Source: UBA10646 sp003456175 (GTDB lineage: Bacteria > Bacteroidota > Bacteroidia > Chitinophagales > Chitinophagaceae). From it: a stretch of DNA of 14,937 nt. Position numbers and translations under genes: made by a program. The stretch's first letter is position 1; each line of letters opens with the position of its first letter. The notes beneath the pieces are model-generated. The model had not been told where the DNA came from. It saw only the letters and a program-made list of their open reading frames with translations, and did not search any database. Of this stretch, positions 14,445 to 14,937 are shown piece after piece. The stretch lies in assembly GCA_031976225.1 (NCBI GenBank), contig DALYLQ010000065.1, positions 1 through 14,937 of the forward strand, in the 5' to 3' direction.

Positions 14445-14937
14445 GCATAGCATCATTAGAAGCCGCTTTCAAAGCGGTACTTGGGTATCACCCAGAAATA
14501 AGAAATCGCTTCTATTTCTTTCCAAAGCATTTGCAAGAACTCAATGCAAGTGACTTTGAACAAAGTTTCAGTACAGGTCACAATCAAAATCCCGTTGACG
14601 GCCCAATTGCAGCCATGCTTCCACCCATTTCATTTGGTAGCCCATCCTATAATGGGAATGGATTTCACCGCTATATATGCATTCTTTACTTCTTGCGTAC
14701 AAGCTTTAACAATGAGCAAGGAGAGGTGAAAGATCCAGACATAAGCGGGTTAAGTAAAGTAAGATTGCATCACGATTGGGACCACATGAAAACCATTGCA
14801 AAATCTACTTTCTACACCCTAGATAAATGGTTCAAAGAAGGTAACAATGAAATGGGGTTGCCGCTTGTTAACTCCATCCATTTCACACCAAATTCGGAGG
14901 TTACTTATTCGCCTGTTAGCATGCAGGGCAATTATGC
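14441..14937 (+). CDS. Unknown phage protein (3' partial)
   Basis: ATG at 14441 overlaps the stop of the frameshift extension (ATGA), and the frame stays open to the window end, giving at least 165 residues. I do not recognise the family. It begins SIASLEAAFKAVLGYHPEIRNRFYFFPKH, with aromatic-rich patches (YICILYFLR, HHDWDHMKTIAKSTFYTLDKWF) and no signal peptide or clear membrane span. It is probably a virion or tail-assembly protein because of its coupling to the preceding gene. Confidence 0.75.
   Translation, partial: MSIASLEAAFKAVLGYHPEIRNRFYFFPKHLQELNASDFEQSFSTGHNQNPVDGPIAAMLPPISFGSPSYNGNGFHRYICILYFLRTSFNNEQGEVKDPDISGLSKVRLHHDWDHMKTIAKSTFYTLDKWFKEGNNEMGLPLVNSIHFTPNSEVTYSPVSMQGNY

Overview
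The window reads as part of a tailed-phage or prophage genome from a Bacteroidota host, probably from a metagenome assembly because there is a 10-N gap. Evidence for the host: candidate promoters match the Bacteroidota -7 box TAnnTTTG with very short leaders, most starts lack a strong Shine-Dalgarno site, and several proteins (DUF1064 protein, rep protein, DnaB, TerL) read like Bacteroidota phage families. All real genes but one lie on the + strand. No tRNA, rRNA, CRISPR or complete IS element is visible, and no gene-free stretch exceeds 300 bases.

Layout. (1) 1-3458, replication: the 3' part of a phage replication initiator (5' end outside the window) with a striking array of 11 CCGAAC repeats inside its coding sequence; a DnaB-type helicase overlapping it by about 146 bases; a DUF1064 PD-(D/E)xK-like nuclease; a small unknown protein; and a stand-alone polymerase-beta-like nucleotidyltransferase. 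(2) 3459-7330, an AT-rich cargo block bounded by hairpins: an XRE/ImmA-IrrE-type metallopeptidase with an unknown partner gene, a convergent - strand gene with a possible restriction-endonuclease-like core, and an AbiH-family abortive infection protein. This looks like a defence or superinfection-exclusion cassette. (3) 7331-10592, a four-gene cassette: ParB-fold protein, cupin, PP-loop ATPase of the PAPS-reductase/IbrA type, and a second ParB-fold protein of the IbrB type. (4) 10593-12785, packaging: a small-terminase-like protein and the large terminase, whose sequence is broken by the N gap and by extra sequence flanked by an 8-bp direct repeat. (5) 12786-14937, start of the morphogenesis genes: an unknown coiled-coil-like protein, a gene pair that looks like a tail-assembly chaperone expressed through a -1 frameshift at a nine-T run, and an unknown gene cut by the window end.

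How the parts fit: the initiator probably binds the repeats in its own gene, melts the adjacent AT-rich segment and loads the neighbouring DnaB helicase, an arrangement parallel to the lambda O gene origin. The cargo block probably protects the lysogen from other phages. The ParB/cupin/PP-loop/ParB block may act on nucleic acid or regulate genes before packaging. A shared 28-bp sequence upstream of the terminase genes and of the next transcription unit suggests coordinated late expression.

The strongest candidates for something new are the intragenic origin array read in all three reading frames, the T-run frameshift gene, and the ParB-cupin-PP-loop-ParB cassette.
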